DNA of 64,000 nucleotides, taken from the NCBI GenBank assembly GCA_035293985.1, contig DATGLS010000048.1, positions 558,001 to 622,000 on the forward strand. Direction: 5' to 3'. The notes beneath the pieces were generated by a model. It saw only the letters and a program-made list of their open reading frames with translations, made no database searches and was not told where the DNA came from. Positions 39,792 to 49,185 of the stretch are shown one piece after another. The stretch is from JAVDCA01 sp035293985 (lineage in GTDB: Bacteria > Pseudomonadota > Alphaproteobacteria > Rhizobiales > Xanthobacteraceae). Position 1 is the stretch's first letter. The number at the start of each line of letters is the position of its first letter. The translations under genes and the position numbers were made by a program.

Positions 39792-41042
39792 ATGTCCCCG
39801 GAGCTCATGCGACGCTGCGCCTTCACGGTCGGCGCGCTCCTGATCTATCGGCTCGGCGCCCACATCCCGCTGCCGGGGCTCGATCTCGGCGGCCTGCTCA
39901 ACGCGGGCGGTTTGCCGTCGGGCGGCGCCACCGTCAGGCTCGGCCTGTTCAGTCTCTCGCTTCTGCCCTACCTCTGGGCAACGTTCATATTGCAGTTTGT
40001 CGCTTTGGTCTCACGACGACTGCGGGCGTCCTGGACCGATAGTGAGCACAGCCGCCAGATCAGCGAACGGCGAACCCGCGTCCTGGCCGCTGCAATCGCG
40101 GCACTCCAATCCCATGGGATCGCCCACGGCCTAGCCGACGTGCACGGCCTCGTCGCTGATCCCGGACCATCGTTCGTCATCTCCACCGTGCTCACGCTGA
40201 CGGGCGGCGTGCTCGTTCTCGTCTGGCTGGCCGGCCAGATCACCGCGCGTGGCATCGGTAACGGAATCGCCCTCATCCTGTTCGCCGGGATGGCGCCTGA
40301 ATGGCCAAATGGGATTCTCGCGATGCGCCAGCTCGTCGGCCAGGGCGCGATCTCGCCCGCGATGGCGGTGGTCGTCGCGCTCATCGCCGTCGCCGTCGTG
40401 GCCGTCATCGTGGCGGTGGAGCGTGCGCGACGAAGGCTGCCATTGCGATTTGCCGAACGTCAGGCCGGCGGCCGCACGCTGCCGAGCCAGTCGGCCGAGC
40501 TGGCGCTGAAGATCAATTCCGCCGGTATCGTTCCGCTGTTTCTCGCATCCACGGTCGCTCTCATCCCGTTCACGGTGGCGCTTTCGGCGGGCGGCGATCA
40601 GCCCGGCTGGAGGCACGTCCTTTTGTCGACGTTCTCGTATGGCCGCCCGCTGTTCTTCCTGTTCTACGTGACCGCCATCTGCTTCTTCACGTTCCTGTAC
40701 ACCGCCTTTGTCTGCGACCCTGAGCAAATGGCTGATCGCCTGCGGACCTACGGCGGAGCCGTTCCCGGCGTCGCGCCGGGAGAAGCGACGGCCGCGCATC
40801 TCGACGGCATCGTCTCGCGCATCGCCGCGGTCGGTGCCGCTTATCTCGCGATCCTCGGGCTCGTGCCGGAGCTGCTGATCGCTCAGGTGGCCGTGCCGTT
40901 CTATCTCGGCGGCATATCGCTCATGATCTGCGTCTGCGTCACGCTCGACATCGAGGCGCAGGTCCGCGCCCACCTCGCACGGTCCGGCGAGCCGCTGCGC
41001 GCCGGGACCACTCCTACTTCGCCCGCCGCGCCGAGCAGGTGA
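39792..41042 (+). CDS. Accessory SecY-family translocase channel protein
   Basis: The 416-aa membrane protein follows SecY throughout: LLIYRLGAHIPLPGLD, SLSLLPYLWATFILQ, WLAGQITARGIGNGIALI, ERARRRLPLRFAERQ, LALKINSAGIVP, DRLRTYGGAVPGVAPGEAT, YLGGISLMI. About ten spans are visible. It is not within a ribosomal protein operon, where the main secY lies, and no accessory SecA is nearby. In the fifth cytoplasmic loop the arginine matching E. coli R357 is alanine (A328). It starts 36 bases after lipB stops. Role unknown. Confidence 0.85.
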   Translation: MSPELMRRCAFTVGALLIYRLGAHIPLPGLDLGGLLNAGGLPSGGATVRLGLFSLSLLPYLWATFILQFVALVSRRLRASWTDSEHSRQISERRTRVLAAAIAALQSHGIAHGLADVHGLVADPGPSFVISTVLTLTGGVLVLVWLAGQITARGIGNGIALILFAGMAPEWPNGILAMRQLVGQGAISPAMAVVVALIAVAVVAVIVAVERARRRLPLRFAERQAGGRTLPSQSAELALKINSAGIVPLFLASTVALIPFTVALSAGGDQPGWRHVLLSTFSYGRPLFFLFYVTAICFFTFLYTAFVCDPEQMADRLRTYGGAVPGVAPGEATAAHLDGIVSRIAAVGAAYLAILGLVPELLIAQVAVPFYLGGISLMICVCVTLDIEAQVRAHLARSGEPLRAGTTPTSPAAPSR

Positions 41043-41292
41043 TCTCCGCGGGCTGGCAGGCGATGCCGATATTCGAGCAGCTGATCGCGTCGTTCTCGGC
41101 GCGAGCGCAATTGCGGCAGCCATCCGTCCAGGCCACACAGGTCTTCTCGCGGTCGCCATAAGCCTGGATCGCCAGCTCGGAGGGAGCCGCCGGCGGCGGG
41201 GCCGGCGCACCTGCGGGCGGCGAGGTCTGCGCGCGACTGGTCGCGCCCGAAAGGCATAGCGCGACCGAGATCGCGATCAGATTTGCACGCAT
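41014..41292 (-). CDS. Small secreted cysteine-rich protein, unknown function
   Basis: The 92-aa product has a signal peptide (residues 1-21), a Pro/Ala linker, and a 45-residue core with six cysteines (KTCVAW, DGCRNCAR, AISCS, GIACQP, EITCSA), likely three periplasmic disulfides. It starts 3 bases after the acylphosphatase stop, and its 3' end overlaps the convergent secY-like gene by 29 bases. I do not recognise a family. Confidence 0.65.
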   Translation of the reverse strand: MRANLIAISVALCLSGATSRAQTSPPAGAPAPPPAAPSELAIQAYGDREKTCVAWTDGCRNCARAENDAISCSNIGIACQPAEITCSARRAK

Positions 41293-41295
41293 CGT

Positions 41296-41601
41296 TCACA
41301 CCGTCGCCAGCATCGAGAACGCCTCGCCGCTCCGGCGCTGCCCGAGGTCGTCGAGGCCCGCCTCCTGCACGTCGAGCGCATCGACACGGGCGGGCGTTGG
41401 CCCGCGCCGACAGGCCTCGATCATGTCGGCGACCGTGTCGGAGGGGCCGGCAAACACCGCCTCGACCGCGCCGTCGCGGCGGTTGCGCACCCAGCCGTCG
41501 AGCGCACGGCGGCGCGCCTCGTGCTCGGTCCAGGCGCGAAAGCCGACACCCTGCACGCGGCCGCGGATGATCACGCGGCGGATGGCGCGGTTCTGGCTCA
41601 T
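41296..41601 (-). CDS. Acylphosphatase
   Basis: The 101-aa protein has the acylphosphatase signatures IRGRVQGVGFRAW (catalytic Arg) and LDGWVRNRRDGAVE (catalytic Asn). It hydrolyses carboxyl-phosphate bonds such as acetyl- or carbamoyl-phosphate. ATG 41601 overlaps the stop of the gamma-glutamylcyclotransferase-like gene by 4 bases (ATGA), so it is coupled to it. Confidence 0.93.
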   Translation of the reverse strand: MSQNRAIRRVIIRGRVQGVGFRAWTEHEARRRALDGWVRNRRDGAVEAVFAGPSDTVADMIEACRRGPTPARVDALDVQEAGLDDLGQRRSGEAFSMLATV

Positions 41602-42050
41602 CCGATCATCCCGGTCGAGACATGAAGCTTCGCATGTAAGCCCGGCACCCACCGCTCCAAGCCGGCAACGTAGCCCTCTGGCAGCTGCCAATCGCGCGCG
41701 GATGCGAGAACGAGCTCCTGATAGCCCGGGGACGGCCGCCCTCCCGGCGGTGACGGCGACAGATAGACGAGCGCGGGACGAACCGCCGAGCCGAGCCGAA
41801 CCGGCAGTGTTCGGCGCAGATAGGCGCGCTGTTCGTAAGCATTGAGCGCCGCGACGTCGCGTGGTGTGAGCGCCCATAATACGCCGTGCACGCAACTGCC
41901 TGAATCGCACACCATCGACGCAAAGCCATCACGTGTGATGATAAAGCGCCAGCCGTCGAGCCGCGCCTGCCCCAGCGCACGCGCGCCGCGGCAGCGCCGG
42001 CGCATCAGTGCGCGGCTCATGTTGGAGCCGTAGGCGAAGTGGAGGGTCAT
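41598..42050 (-). CDS. Gamma-glutamylcyclotransferase-like protein
   Basis: The 150-aa protein has FAYGSNMS at residues 4-11, the substrate-binding YGSN motif, and the conserved Glu in LNAYEQRAY. GGCT enzymes turn gamma-glutamyl-amino acids into 5-oxoproline. ATG 42050 is preferred to an upstream ATG at 42092 because the fold begins right there. It lies 52 bases after the carboxylase alpha subunit and is coupled to acylphosphatase downstream. Confidence 0.82.
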   Translation of the reverse strand: MTLHFAYGSNMSRALMRRRCRGARALGQARLDGWRFIITRDGFASMVCDSGSCVHGVLWALTPRDVAALNAYEQRAYLRRTLPVRLGSAVRPALVYLSPSPPGGRPSPGYQELVLASARDWQLPEGYVAGLERWVPGLHAKLHVSTGMIG

Positions 42051-42102
42051 GATGGCCTGCGCGAGATTGCTTCGTCGCTTCGCGCCCCGCACGACGTTTG
42101 TC

Positions 42103-44172
<2,070 letters not shown>

Positions 44173-44260
44173 GCGGCGCGCTACGCAGCCTCTTTGGCCC
44201 CGGTGGTGTCCGGCAGCCCGAAGGCTTGCGGCCGCGACGGCGGAAAGTCAATCAGCCGGT

Positions 44261-44464
44261 TCAGGCGGCGAGCGTTGTCTTGGTCTGCCCGCGCCGCCGG
44301 TGCGCCTTGATCCATTCGAGGATGCGCAGGTCAGTCGCGTCATAGCCGGGCGGCGCCCAGGCGGAATTGACAGGAGCGCTCTCGTGGCGTGCGGCCAACG
44401 CCGCGACCGCGGCCGCGGTCTCGATCGCGGCGGGATGCACTACGAAGGAGCGAGCCCGTCTCAT
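44261..44464 (-). CDS. Small hypothetical protein
   Basis: The open frame encodes 67 aa from ATG 44464, which has GGAAGG five bases upstream (a GTG at 44494 is also in frame). It is basic at both ends with a central alanine-rich helix and a DLRILEWIKAHRRR helix. No family is recognised. It ends 88 bases before the carboxylase alpha subunit, so it could be the first gene of that transcript. Confidence 0.4.
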   Translation of the reverse strand: MRRARSFVVHPAAIETAAAVAALAARHESAPVNSAWAPPGYDATDLRILEWIKAHRRRGQTKTTLAA

Positions 44465-44915
44465 CTGCGCCTTCCCGTTCGGAGGGCTCCTCACCGGCCG
44501 GCCGGTGGGTACCTCTCATTCGAGTTGGTCGCGCAAGCCGGCCTTCCGGTTCATGCGCTGTTCGAAAATGTTGGTCGCAAAGCGCGGCGTGCGCACGGCC
44601 CGCCGGTGGCCGCCCCAAGGCATTTTGCCCGCCGCAATGGGGCGCGCGACCGCCCTAAAATCCCAAGTTCCGCCAGCGGCTTCACGGCATCGCTGAGAAA
44701 GGATTTTCCTTCGTGGCTGTGGCGGCGCGTGGCCGTTTCTACCGGCGCCAAAGCGTTTGGCGAAAAAAACTTAAATGGCGCCGCCAACTGGCCGGGTTCC
44801 GGGCACCGGTCTATATACGTCGGCAGGACGACCGGGCCGGTCTCGCGGAGGCCGGATGTTTGACCGTCCGACCCAAAAAAGTTACCCACGCCACACTGGA
44901 TTGAGAGGTGCGCAC
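44465..44915. other. Gene-free divergent intergenic region
   Basis: This 451-base region between the small hypothetical gene and the peroxiredoxin holds no convincing gene; open frames in it have no recognisable content. The part just upstream of the peroxiredoxin has A-rich runs (GCGAAAAAAACTTAAA near 44760) and TCTATATACGTC near 44811, plausible promoter elements. No OxyR-type site was recognised. Confidence 0.45.
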
Positions 44916-45575
44916 ATGGCACTCGCAATTGGGGACACGGCTCCCGACTTCGAAGCCAACACGACCGAAGGCAAGATCCGCTTCCACGACTGGCTCGGCG
45001 ATTCCTGGGCGGTTCTCTTCTCCCATCCCAAGGACTTCACGCCGATCTGCACCACCGAGCTCGGCTACATGGCGAAGATCAAGCCGGAGTTCGACAAGCG
45101 CGGCGTCAAGATCATCGGGCTCAGCGTCGACCCGGTCGACCGCCACGCCAAATGGGCCGAGGACATCAAGGACACCCAGGGTTTTGCGCCGAATTATCCG
45201 ATGATCGGCGACACCGACCTCTCGATCTCCAAGGCCTGGGGCATGCTGCCGGCTGCGGCGAGCGGCGACGTCAACAAGCGCACCGCCGCCGATAACCAGA
45301 CCGTCCGCAACGTCTTCGTCATCGGCCCGGACAAGAAGATCAAGCTGGTCCTGGTCTACCCGATGACCACCGGCCGCAACTTCGACGAGGTGTTGCGCGT
45401 GATCGACTCGCTGCAGCTCACCGCCAAGCACAAGGTCGCGACGCCGGTGAACTGGAAGCAGGGCGAGGACGTGGTGATCTCCGGCTCGGTGTCGGACGAC
45501 GACGCCAAAAAGCAATTCCCCGCCGGCTGGAAGGCCCCCCGTCCCTATCTGCGCATCGTGCCGCAGCCAAAGTAA
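44916..45575 (+). CDS. 1-Cys peroxiredoxin (Prx6 type)
   Basis: The 219-aa protein has the Prx6 motif HPKDFTPICTTELG with peroxidatic Cys45 and the Prx6-type C-terminal domain (NWKQGEDVVIS... FPAGWKAPRPYLR). It reduces hydroperoxides in the cytoplasm. ATG 44916 has GAGAGG upstream; longer frames read into the leader. A strong terminator follows 25 bases after the stop, so it is transcribed alone. Confidence 0.93.
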   Translation: MALAIGDTAPDFEANTTEGKIRFHDWLGDSWAVLFSHPKDFTPICTTELGYMAKIKPEFDKRGVKIIGLSVDPVDRHAKWAEDIKDTQGFAPNYPMIGDTDLSISKAWGMLPAAASGDVNKRTAADNQTVRNVFVIGPDKKIKLVLVYPMTTGRNFDEVLRVIDSLQLTAKHKVATPVNWKQGEDVVISGSVSDDDAKKQFPAGWKAPRPYLRIVPQPK

Positions 45576-45599
45576 CCAAACGTCATACCTCTCGGCGAG

Positions 45600-45625
45600 A
45601 AGGCGCGGCTCCGGCCGCGCCTTTT
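45600..45625 (+). terminator. Rho-independent terminator after the peroxiredoxin gene
   Basis: A perfect 10-base stem, AAGGCGCGGC (45600-45609) with GCCGCGCCTT (45614-45623), has a TCCG loop and runs into TTTT. It lies 24 bases beyond the peroxiredoxin stop codon. Confidence 0.85.
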
Positions 45626-45668
45626 GCTATACCTAGGCCCGCGGCGAAGGGAGGCAGGACAGCAGGGA

Positions 45669-46085
45669 ATGAAGCAGATGAACGCGCAAGAGGTCGAGGA
45701 AATTCAGCCGCCGTTCGGGCGCTGGCTCGGGATGAAGATCACCCACGCGGCGCCCGACCGCATCGTCTCCGAGCTCGTGGTGCGCGAGGAATTCACCAAC
45801 CGCAACGGCGTGCTGCACGGCGGCGTCGCCATGGCGCTTGCTGACAATCTGGGCGGCACCGCGGCCTTCTTCAGCCTGCCGCAAGGTGCCGCGACGACGA
45901 CCATCGAGAGCAAGACCAATTTCTTTGCCGCCGTCCCGATCGGCGAGACCATCACGACCGAGACGACGCCGCTGCATCGCGGCCGCACCACCATGGTGTG
46001 GCAGACCCGCATCACCCGCGCCGACGGCCGCCTCGCCGCCTTGGTGACGCAGACGCAGCTGGTGATGCCGGGGAAGCGCCCGTAG
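45669..46085 (+). CDS. PaaI-type hotdog-fold thioesterase
   Basis: The 138-aa protein has the hotdog signature NRNGVLHGGVAMALADNLGG, with the catalytic Asn/Asp and HGG loop, followed by the TIESKTNFF strand and the IGETITTETTPLHRGRTT block. PaaI-like enzymes hydrolyse aryl- or acyl-CoA thioesters. The start is ATG 45669 or ATG 45678; ribosome-site spacing does not decide clearly. Confidence 0.88.
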   Translation: MKQMNAQEVEEIQPPFGRWLGMKITHAAPDRIVSELVVREEFTNRNGVLHGGVAMALADNLGGTAAFFSLPQGAATTTIESKTNFFAAVPIGETITTETTPLHRGRTTMVWQTRITRADGRLAALVTQTQLVMPGKRP

Positions 46086-46179
46086 TAGCGCGAGCGAGCA
46101 TGGCGCTCGCTCTCGCCGTCTGGCGACAGGCGCAGGCGCCGCGCTTGTGCCATTATCGGCGCGGCGCTAGGACGCATCC

Positions 46180-46815
46180 ATGCTCGGCATCCATGATTTC
46201 TGGCTATTCGTCGTCGCCGGTCTGCTGCTCAACGTCACACCGGGCCCGGACATGGCCTACATCGTGGCGCGCAGCGCGGCGCTCGGCTGGCGCAGCGGGG
46301 CTGTGGCGGCGCTCTCCATCTCGGCCGGCTGCTTCGTGCATATCGCGGCGGCGGCGCTCGGGCTCTCGGCGCTGATCGCTACCTCGGCCGTGGCGTTCTC
46401 GCTGCTCAAATGGATCGGCGCCGCCTACCTCGTCTATATCGGCATCGCGATGCTGCGTGCCGCCCCCGCACCGACGCAGGCGCCGGCGTCGCGCATCGAG
46501 CAAGCGACGCCGCTGCGCACCGTCTTCTGGCAAGGCTTTCTCACCAACGCGCTCAATCCGAAAGTCGCGCTGTTCTTTCTCGCCTTCCTGCCGCAGTTCA
46601 TCAATGCCGATGCGCCGTCGAAGCCGCTCGCGTTCGCAGTGCTCGGCCTCGTGTTCAATCTCAACAGCGCGTTCTGGAATCTCGCCGTCGCGGCCTTGGC
46701 GGCGCGGCTTGCGGCCACGCGTCCTTACGCGCGGGCGCGTCTGTGGCTGCAACGTGCGATCGGCGGGCTGTTCGTCCTGCTCGGATTGCGGCTCGCCTTG
46801 GCCCAACGGCCCTGA
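46180..46815 (+). CDS. LysE/RhtB-family exporter
   Basis: The 211-aa membrane protein has the family N-terminus FWLFVVAGLLLNVTPGPDMAYIVARSAALGWRSG (shown in two parts of the same helix pair) and GFLTNALNPKVALFFLAFLPQF. About six spans are visible. LysE/RhtB proteins export amino acids or homoserine lactone-like compounds. Its stop is directly adjacent to the stop of the convergent sulfurtransferase gene. Confidence 0.92.
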   Translation: MLGIHDFWLFVVAGLLLNVTPGPDMAYIVARSAALGWRSGAVAALSISAGCFVHIAAAALGLSALIATSAVAFSLLKWIGAAYLVYIGIAMLRAAPAPTQAPASRIEQATPLRTVFWQGFLTNALNPKVALFFLAFLPQFINADAPSKPLAFAVLGLVFNLNSAFWNLAVAALAARLAATRPYARARLWLQRAIGGLFVLLGLRLALAQRP

Positions 46816-47676
46816 TCAGGCCGCGGGGCCCGTCTCGACCGCGCGCGCCGGCTCTTCGGTCCATTCCGACATCGAGCCGTCGTAGAGCGTCACGCCAGGC
46901 CGCCGCAGCACCTCGGACAGCACGAACCAGCTCGTGGCCGCCTGGTGGCCGGTGTTGCAGTAGCTGATCACCGGAAGATCAGGCACGGCAGCGAAAAGCC
47001 GCTGCAGCTCGGCGAGCGGCTTCAACCGCTGGGTCGCCTTCTCGAAAGCAACGGTGTGGTCGAGATGCAGCGCGCCCGGCAGGCGGCCGGCGCGCAGCGC
47101 CTGCGGGCTCTTGTCGCGGCCCTCGAAATAGGGTGCAGAGCGCGTGTCGAGCAGGATCGCGTCCTTCGCGGCCACCGCGCGCTCGACAGCGGCGCGCTCG
47201 GCGCGCCAGGTTGCGTCGAGCGCGACCGGATAGGTTGCCGCGACCGGGCTTTTGCCGGCGCCCGCCTCGACCGGATGACGATCGGCGGTCCACGCCACCA
47301 TGCCGCCGTCGAGGATCGAGACCGCATGATGGCCGGCCGTCTTGAACGTCCAATAGACGCGCGCCGCCGCGGAGAAATCGCCGGGCGTCGTCCCGGCCGC
47401 AACGATCACCACGTGATGCTCAGGCGTGACGTCGAGTTGCCCGATCAGCCGTGCGAGCGTCCCAGGCTCGGGCAAAAGCCCGCTCGCCATCCCTTGCGTG
47501 CGGCGCCAGCCTTCCTTGGCGTAGTCGGTGTGCACCGCACCGGGCACATGCGCCTGCTCGAAGGCGGCCCGCGCACCACCATCGACCGCGGAGCGGATGT
47601 CGACGACCCGCACCATGGCGTCATCGAGATGCGCCGCCAGCCATTCGGTCGAGACCAGAGGCGAAACGTCTGCCAT
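46816..47676 (-). CDS. Two-domain sulfurtransferase (SseA-like)
   Basis: The product is about 286 aa with two rhodanese domains. The first is inactive-like (VRVVDIRSAV..., HVPGAVHTDYAKEGWR); the second has the active-site loop CNTGHQA and ILLDTRSAPYFEG. The loop differs from the CGSGVTA type of mercaptopyruvate sulfurtransferases, so the sulfur donor is open. ATG 47676 is preferred (AAGGGG nine bases upstream); ATG 47682 is two codons earlier. Confidence 0.85.
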   Translation of the reverse strand: MADVSPLVSTEWLAAHLDDAMVRVVDIRSAVDGGARAAFEQAHVPGAVHTDYAKEGWRRTQGMASGLLPEPGTLARLIGQLDVTPEHHVVIVAAGTTPGDFSAAARVYWTFKTAGHHAVSILDGGMVAWTADRHPVEAGAGKSPVAATYPVALDATWRAERAAVERAVAAKDAILLDTRSAPYFEGRDKSPQALRAGRLPGALHLDHTVAFEKATQRLKPLAELQRLFAAVPDLPVISYCNTGHQAATSWFVLSEVLRRPGVTLYDGSMSEWTEEPARAVETGPAA

Positions 47677-47740
47677 TTGCATGAACCCCTTCGGTTGGCG
47701 CGGCGTATAGCATGGGCATCGGGTGTGGCCATAACCCGAT

Positions 47741-47766
47741 GGAACTCGAAGGCCGGTTGGCAAGTT
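47741..47766 (+). promoter_or_regulatory. Weak candidate EcfG-type promoter
   Basis: GGAAC at 47741-47745 and AGTT at 47763-47766 are separated by 17 bases, one mismatch from the GGAAC-N16/17-CGTT form. It lies 29 bases before the start of the Spy-like periplasmic protein gene, a spacing like that of the two exact sites at 60492 and 61771. Confidence 0.35.
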
Positions 47767-47795
47767 GTCAGACCACAAACCCCAGAGGCTCGGCC

Positions 47796-48878
47796 ATGCG
47801 CCCTTCCCGCCTCGTCCTCGCCAGCATCATTGCCCTTTCCACGCTGCCCGCCGGCAGCGCCATGGCCCAATTTCCGTTGCCCGGCATTTTCGGCCGTGTA
47901 TTGGGCCACATGCTGCCCCATCCGCACTGGCATCGACACTATCCGGCACATCATTATGCCAAGCGCATCCCGGACGAGCGCGAGTCTCGGTCCGCCAGAC
48001 AGACGCCGGCCGAGCGAGCGAGCCCGCCCCCGGGCAATGAAGCCAATGACTCCACCGCGGTATTCTGGCCGCAGCTGGGCGACGACGTCACCGATTATGT
48101 ATTCTGGCCCTCCGGCTCGGACGATCATTTCTGGGCGCATGGATATAATGACATCGTGATGGGCGCACTGCGGCCGGAGAGCCATGAAAGCCGCGAGAGC
48201 GCACGCGCCAGCGCCGCATCGGCGCAGACGACCGGCACTGCGACAGCGGCGCCGGCCTGCGAAAACCTGAAGAGCAGCGAAACCGCCGACAGCGTAACCT
48301 CACGCATCGACTCCACCATCCAGCCGACCGATGCACAACGCGCGGCCCTCAACGACCTGCACGATGCCCTGCAAAGCGCCTTCGATTATGTCGACAGGGC
48401 GTGCCCGAAGGCCGGTCCGCAAACGCCGACCACACGGCTCGACGCCATGGAGGACCGCATTTGGGCGGCGCGCCAGGCGCTGCTCGTCACCCGCGCACCG
48501 CTCGTCAAGCTCTACGACTCGCTCACCGACGAGCAGAAGGCGCGTCTCAATGGACCATCCGGGCAGACCGCGACCCGTGGTGCCGGCTGCAGCGTGAGCA
48601 GCCCGGATCTCGCCCGCATGCTGCAGGGACGCGGACGGCCCGACCCGAGGCAGCGCGCCGGTCTCGAGGCGCTGCGCAAGACGTCGGATGGGCTCGCCAA
48701 GCTCCTCGCCTCCGCCTGCCCGGCGACGCTGCCCGCGACCCCGATCGAGCGGCTTGATGCGGCCGACCGGCGGCTCAACTCGATGCTCTATGCGGTGGTG
48801 ACGCTGCGCGCCCCCCTCGACGCGATGTCCTCCTCGCCGCCTCCTGCGCAGGCCGATCCGCGCATGAGCCGCCGGTGA
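47796..48878 (+). CDS. Periplasmic LTXXQ-motif (Spy/CpxP-like) protein
   Basis: The 360-aa protein has a signal peptide (residues 1-24, ending SAMAQ), a His/Pro-rich segment (LPHPHWHRHYPAHHY), then two copies of a helical module: PTDAQRAALNDLHDALQ and PDPRQRAGLEALRKTSD, each with a later C-P pair and LTDEQKARLN. This repeats the LTxxQ pattern of Spy/CpxP envelope-stress chaperones in a rhizobial long form. AGAGG precedes ATG 47796. A weak stress-type promoter may lie upstream. Confidence 0.78.
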   Translation: MRPSRLVLASIIALSTLPAGSAMAQFPLPGIFGRVLGHMLPHPHWHRHYPAHHYAKRIPDERESRSARQTPAERASPPPGNEANDSTAVFWPQLGDDVTDYVFWPSGSDDHFWAHGYNDIVMGALRPESHESRESARASAASAQTTGTATAAPACENLKSSETADSVTSRIDSTIQPTDAQRAALNDLHDALQSAFDYVDRACPKAGPQTPTTRLDAMEDRIWAARQALLVTRAPLVKLYDSLTDEQKARLNGPSGQTATRGAGCSVSSPDLARMLQGRGRPDPRQRAGLEALRKTSDGLAKLLASACPATLPATPIERLDAADRRLNSMLYAVVTLRAPLDAMSSSPPPAQADPRMSRR

Positions 48879-48882
48879 CGAT

Positions 48883-48946
48883 CGAAGTCGGATTTATCCG
48901 ACTTCGGCCGACTACCGGTGCCGAAATCGGGCAAGCCCGATTTCGG
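48883..48946. repeat. Two adjacent perfect palindromes
   Basis: CGAAGTCGGAT-TT-ATCCGACTTCG (48883-48906, 11-base arms) and CCGAAATCGGGC-AA-GCCCGATTTCGG (48921-48946, 12-base arms) stand 14 bases apart just after the Spy-like gene. The rest of 48879-49185 holds only these, a REP-like element (49114-49159) and no gene. Confidence 0.85.
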
Positions 48947-49113
48947 GTGCGCCATTCGTAAAGCGTTCGTTAATCCGGTTCCCTCGACGGCCTCGGCAAG
49001 GAAATCCCAACGGATTGCCGTGTAGATTCGCCGCGACGGATCGAGGGCCTGCATTCCTGCCGTGAACATTCCCGTCGGCCCGACGGCGGCGAGGCACGCT
49101 CACCGAACGAAGA

Positions 49114-49159
49114 GAGCATGATCCCGAAACCGGCTCCCGGTTCTCGTAAGAGCATGCTC
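49114..49159. repeat. GAGCATGATC-type REP-like palindrome
   Basis: GAGCATGATCCCGAAACCGG, CTCCCGGTTCTCG, then AGAGCATGCTC. The outer arms and inner CCGAAACCGG/CCGGTTCTCG pair. It resembles the common rhizobial GAGCATGATC repeat and is distantly like family A. It lies just before the GGDEF/EAL gene. Confidence 0.7.
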
Positions 49160-49185
49160 GAAAAATTCAGGTCGCGTGACCGCGC

